Positions 61,144-64,000 of a stretch of DNA of 64,000 bases are shown piece by piece. The stretch is taken from contig CM075104.1 of assembly GCA_037576195.1 (NCBI GenBank), positions 16,198,211-16,262,210 on the forward strand, given 5' to 3'. The notes below the pieces were generated by a model. That model searched no databases. It was not told the DNA's origin and saw nothing but the letters and a program-made list of their open reading frames with translations. Each line of letters starts with the position of its first letter. Position 1 is the stretch's first letter. The translations under genes were made by a program, and so were the position numbers. The stretch is from Phytoseiulus persimilis (lineage: Eukaryota; Arthropoda; Arachnida; Mesostigmata; Phytoseiidae).

Positions 61144-62177
61144 GTTTAGTATGCAATTTTTATTTCCCACATCTCTGGACCTGACACAGACGGCCGCCCG
61201 CCGCCTGCCCGAGCGACTGACTGCGTGCTCGCCTGACCAAGCGACCAGGCGGCCTGCAAGGTGTCACAACTGCTGTCACCCACGGCCGAACGAGAAGGAG
61301 AACAAGATGGGGATTCGGGGAGGCTAGAGAGGAGCCAAAAGGAGCGGATACTTCAAGGACAATAAGGGAGTCGGAGCATGCCGTCGGGGGAATCCGACTT
61401 CTCGCTGTGCTGCACCTGGACGTCGAAATAGCTGACCAAACAGTTTTCTCGGATTTTTGTGCCCTCCGCGACCCGCTTCTGCCCTTGCCTCGGCTGTGGT
61501 TCGAGAGCCTGTGAGCGGTTACCTGCAATTATTTCCAGAGGGCAGGTACGGATCTTGGAACGAGGATTCGAATCGAAAAGCGGAGGAAGAGGCTTTAGGC
61601 GGTGGTCTCCCCCATTGTCGTCCGGTTCCCTCCGTTCGGCGATGCGGTTTCTGATGCTCGACCCTAACCCAAAGCTTGCCGCCACGCAGGGTGCGTAAGG
61701 AAATTGAAATCGCTCCCGGCAAACCGAAGAACCGAATTCCTGGTGTTCATCTGTGCCGTTCGGATTCTTCTCCGCTCGGGTCCCATCATCGCCCAGCTCT
61801 CGTTTGCTTGCTCAAGAGTGACTCACGAGCTGCTACCGCGCCAGCGCACTAAGTCACTGGAAATATTGGTGTTCTAATGTGATGATCGTGATGGCTTCGC
61901 GCACAACTGTTCCCGAAACTCACCTCGATACTTCGGCACCCAACTCTCCACGGGGAGGAACAGATGAGAGATGTAATCACCAAAGGCATTGACATGGTCG
62001 CCCTCGAGAAAACCCCGCGAGAGCAGCGAGTAAATGTGAAAAATCCGGATAAATGTGTTTCAAAAAGCGAGCATCTCGAGTGACCTCGTTGGCGGCTTAA
62101 GTATCTGACAATCCGGGTCGGCAGATGGTTTTAAGCTGCTCGTCGAGCCTCTTCCCTCGTCCTCATATTGACTATGG
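61144..62177. other. no supported gene
   Basis: GC-rich sequence with short frames on both strands; nothing with a start, domain or splice support. It may hold the promoter and 5' exons of the gene whose exons begin near 62178. Confidence 0.35.
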
Positions 62178-62869
62178 ATGAGCAACTGCGGGAGCGGAGT
62201 CAGTGACGATGGTCGCGCGCGGGCGCGTCCCGACTTTTTTACTTTGCCTCCTCCGGGCCGCACGCACTCAACTTCTGAACATTTGATACTGGGGATCCTT
62301 CGACAGAGAGGCCAAGCACGCTCCGTCCGGAACTGTCTGTTGATCCGCCCTGTGCGTATCTCCCAGCCTCACGGGAAATCAGCTGTCGAGAGCATCTCGG
62401 AGATCCAAACTTTCAATGTCATCAGTATACGGTATGTGTTAACCGACTTCGAGCGCGCGATGGCTGAATCGCATCGCACATCTTGTCAGACGGTTCCCAT
62501 CGCCGTACCGAAAATCTGAGGTGCAAATAGCCGTGACCGTCATTCCCAACCGTAACCGCGAGCTGAGTTGTCTCGGATCCGATAGTTCCTCAATTCTCTC
62601 TCTGCAGGTATGTGGGTCTTGGGTATTATTCTCTTTGCGTTCCCAATGACAATAATAATTCGGGCTGTTCATCTCAGTACAGATCCTCAAAGCTTCCGAC
62701 AAATATGAGCTCCACCGCTGATGTTCTGCACAGCGCACGAGTATCGACGTGCAGGAATCGCGAAAAGAAAACTCCGAGCGGGCCTCTCATCTGCTTCAGA
62801 TCTGCGAAGAAATTCTTCAATGGATTGAGAAAGGCTTGAAACTCCCACAACGATTCACTACAAAAGAAA
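62178..62869 (+). CDS. three consecutive exons of a plus-strand gene, unknown protein
   Basis: Exons are about 62178-62431, 62490-62607 and 62734-62869, separated by 58- and 126-base introns. All junctions agree in phase: CG plus A at the first, whole codons at the second. Donors GTATGT, GTATGT and GTAAGT and acceptors TCTTGTCAG and GTTCTGCACAG are good. The joined protein includes SAVESISEIQTFNVISI, then RKSEVQIAVTVIPNRNRELS, then an amphipathic helix ASHLLQICEEILQWIEKGLK. Exon 1 may start at the ATG at 62178 or, more likely, after an acceptor nearer 62311. The gene continues beyond 62869 in phase 1. I do not recognise the family; the last part could be coiled coil or helical repeat. Confidence 0.6.
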
Positions 62870-63817
62870 GTAAGTGGACCTGCAAAGACATGTATGTATC
62901 AAACAAGCATGTCGCGTTTTTCATCCCTTGCGCTTAGGCCGAGCGTGCGCCATCTTCTAAGGAAGCCTCAACTCTCTCGGAGAATGTGAGCTCTTCCTAC
63001 GTTTCCATCGTCTGAGGTCCGCACTCAGAAGCCGTTACGATCCCGCGCAAAACTGGCACCTGGCAGTGTCTCCGGTAAGCCGAACTGGTATCCACTGAGT
63101 TCTAGAGCGTCACAGGGAAAGATGTCGCGAAACGAAAATCCAGGGTTCTTGACGGTACGTTGGTGCACGGTACTTGACCTCAGATTGATCAGGGCCCGCG
63201 ATCAGGACCATTAAAAGGAGATTTTGGGAGCGCGATACATTAATATTCCATTCACAGCTTTCTGCAGCTCCAGAGCCTCTTCCGCGACCTTCGCGATCGA
63301 TCTGTTCACTGGAGATGATGCGGTGTCAGCCTATTGGAAATGTGATAGTTTCCGTGTCCATGGATCTACACTTAAGATTCCTCGAATGGCTTGGGAAGCC
63401 TCCTGATCTGAGGCTTTGGCTTGTCACCCTGCTGTCAGCAAGGGTCTGGTCCGTTCTCCCGAGCCGAACGTTCCGCTGGTGCTGCTCAAACAGGAAGCTC
63501 CCCGTTGAGGCAATCTCTTAAATTCATTCATCGACGACTCGCTCCGAAGCCTCTTTCACGATTTGTTCTGATGCCGAAACCCCTGCTCGATAGGTTTCCA
63601 ATTTCCAAACAGCGCCTCGAGAGCTATTTCTCCGACAACGAAGCCGTGGCAGTCTTCGCTATGCCGAGGGAAACCCCTTCCGCCTCAACTTTTCAATCTG
63701 CTTCGTTCCTTGCCATCGGTAGCGACGCCATCGGTTCTCACAGAGCACATTCTGCGGGTTCGGAGCGGAACCTCTCTCTCACAGCTCGAAAAACTGCCCG
63801 AGTTACCTTAAGTTCCG
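62870..63817 (+). other. probable intron(s) of the right-edge gene
   Basis: Follows the GTAAGT donor at 62870. Frames such as 63421-63858 are Ser/Arg/Pro-rich and are not supported. Additional small exons could be hidden here. Confidence 0.35.
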
Positions 63818-63926
63818 ATGACGACGAAGCATCGTACGCGTCAGCGACATGGCGGTAGCCGAATGTTGAATGTAGGAACTTGGGAAAAATTCAGCGAAGT
63901 TGCTGCGGAGCGCCTCCAGTTTGCAG
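63818..63926 (+). CDS. exon at the right edge, unknown protein
   Basis: The frame starts at an ATG (63818), reads MTTKHRTRQRHGGSRMLNVG then WEKFSEVAAERLQFAG, and leaves through a GTAACG donor at 63927 in phase 1. It may be the first exon of a new gene. Alternatively it may be an internal exon entered after CCTTAAG at 63812, whose phase would match the exon ending at 62869. No family recognised. Confidence 0.42.
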
Positions 63927-64000
63927 GTAACGAATTTGAGTGATGGGAATCCGCTGGAAGAGTGACGAATCATCCGAATTCGATGCCGGCGTCGTTCGTG

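Overview
The window looks like animal nuclear DNA, most likely from an arthropod. Base composition is near 50% GC. The two genes that can be read with confidence are split by short GT-AG introns (84 and 85 bp in one, 141-591 bp in the other). Several possible start regions carry TATA boxes, and two carry the arthropod-type initiator TCAGTT. A compact, intron-rich, GC-balanced arthropod genome such as that of a predatory mite would fit, but this is inference. I recognised no bacterial genes, rRNA, tRNA, CRISPR array, or transposase or reverse transcriptase.

Solid content. (1) A minus-strand WDR18 gene (25935 to 24612): three exons, 384 residues, with every splice phase matching. WDR18 is the WD-repeat subunit of the PELP1-TEX10-WDR18 (Rix1/Ipi3-type) complex in 60S ribosome maturation. 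(2) A plus-strand immunoglobulin-superfamily adhesion protein (46234 to 50123): seven coding exons, 593 residues, with signal peptide, five Ig domains and a hydrophobic C-terminal tail suggesting a GPI anchor. (3) At the right edge, a plus-strand gene with three phase-compatible exons (62178-62869), family not recognised, and a further exon at 63818-63926. (4) A minus-strand gene beginning at 10877 with a very good first donor. Its second exon meets an in-frame TGA followed by 64 more protein-like codons.

Layout. 1-11.6 kb holds a two-exon candidate behind a TATA box (2.25-2.76 kb), a tandem repeat of about 104 bp (3.4-3.7 kb), an improbably long open frame (4.42-6.15 kb), a possible microprotein start (9.5 kb) and the minus-strand gene region (9.85-11.6 kb). 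11.6-22 kb is mostly non-coding, with one good TATA/initiator pair (17.1 kb) and one proline-rich minus-strand exon candidate (18.5-19.0 kb). 22-26 kb holds a plus-strand gene end that converges on WDR18, their poly(A) signals only 20 bp apart. 26-45 kb is sparse, with isolated exon candidates on both strands and several microsatellites. 46-51 kb is the Ig gene. 51-61 kb has weak candidates and a 30-base C tract.

Most candidates other than the named genes rest on open reading frame, codon pattern and splice-site fit only, and RNY-like codons read similarly on both strands. Their confidence is kept low. No functional pathway links the genes; they look like unrelated neighbours.
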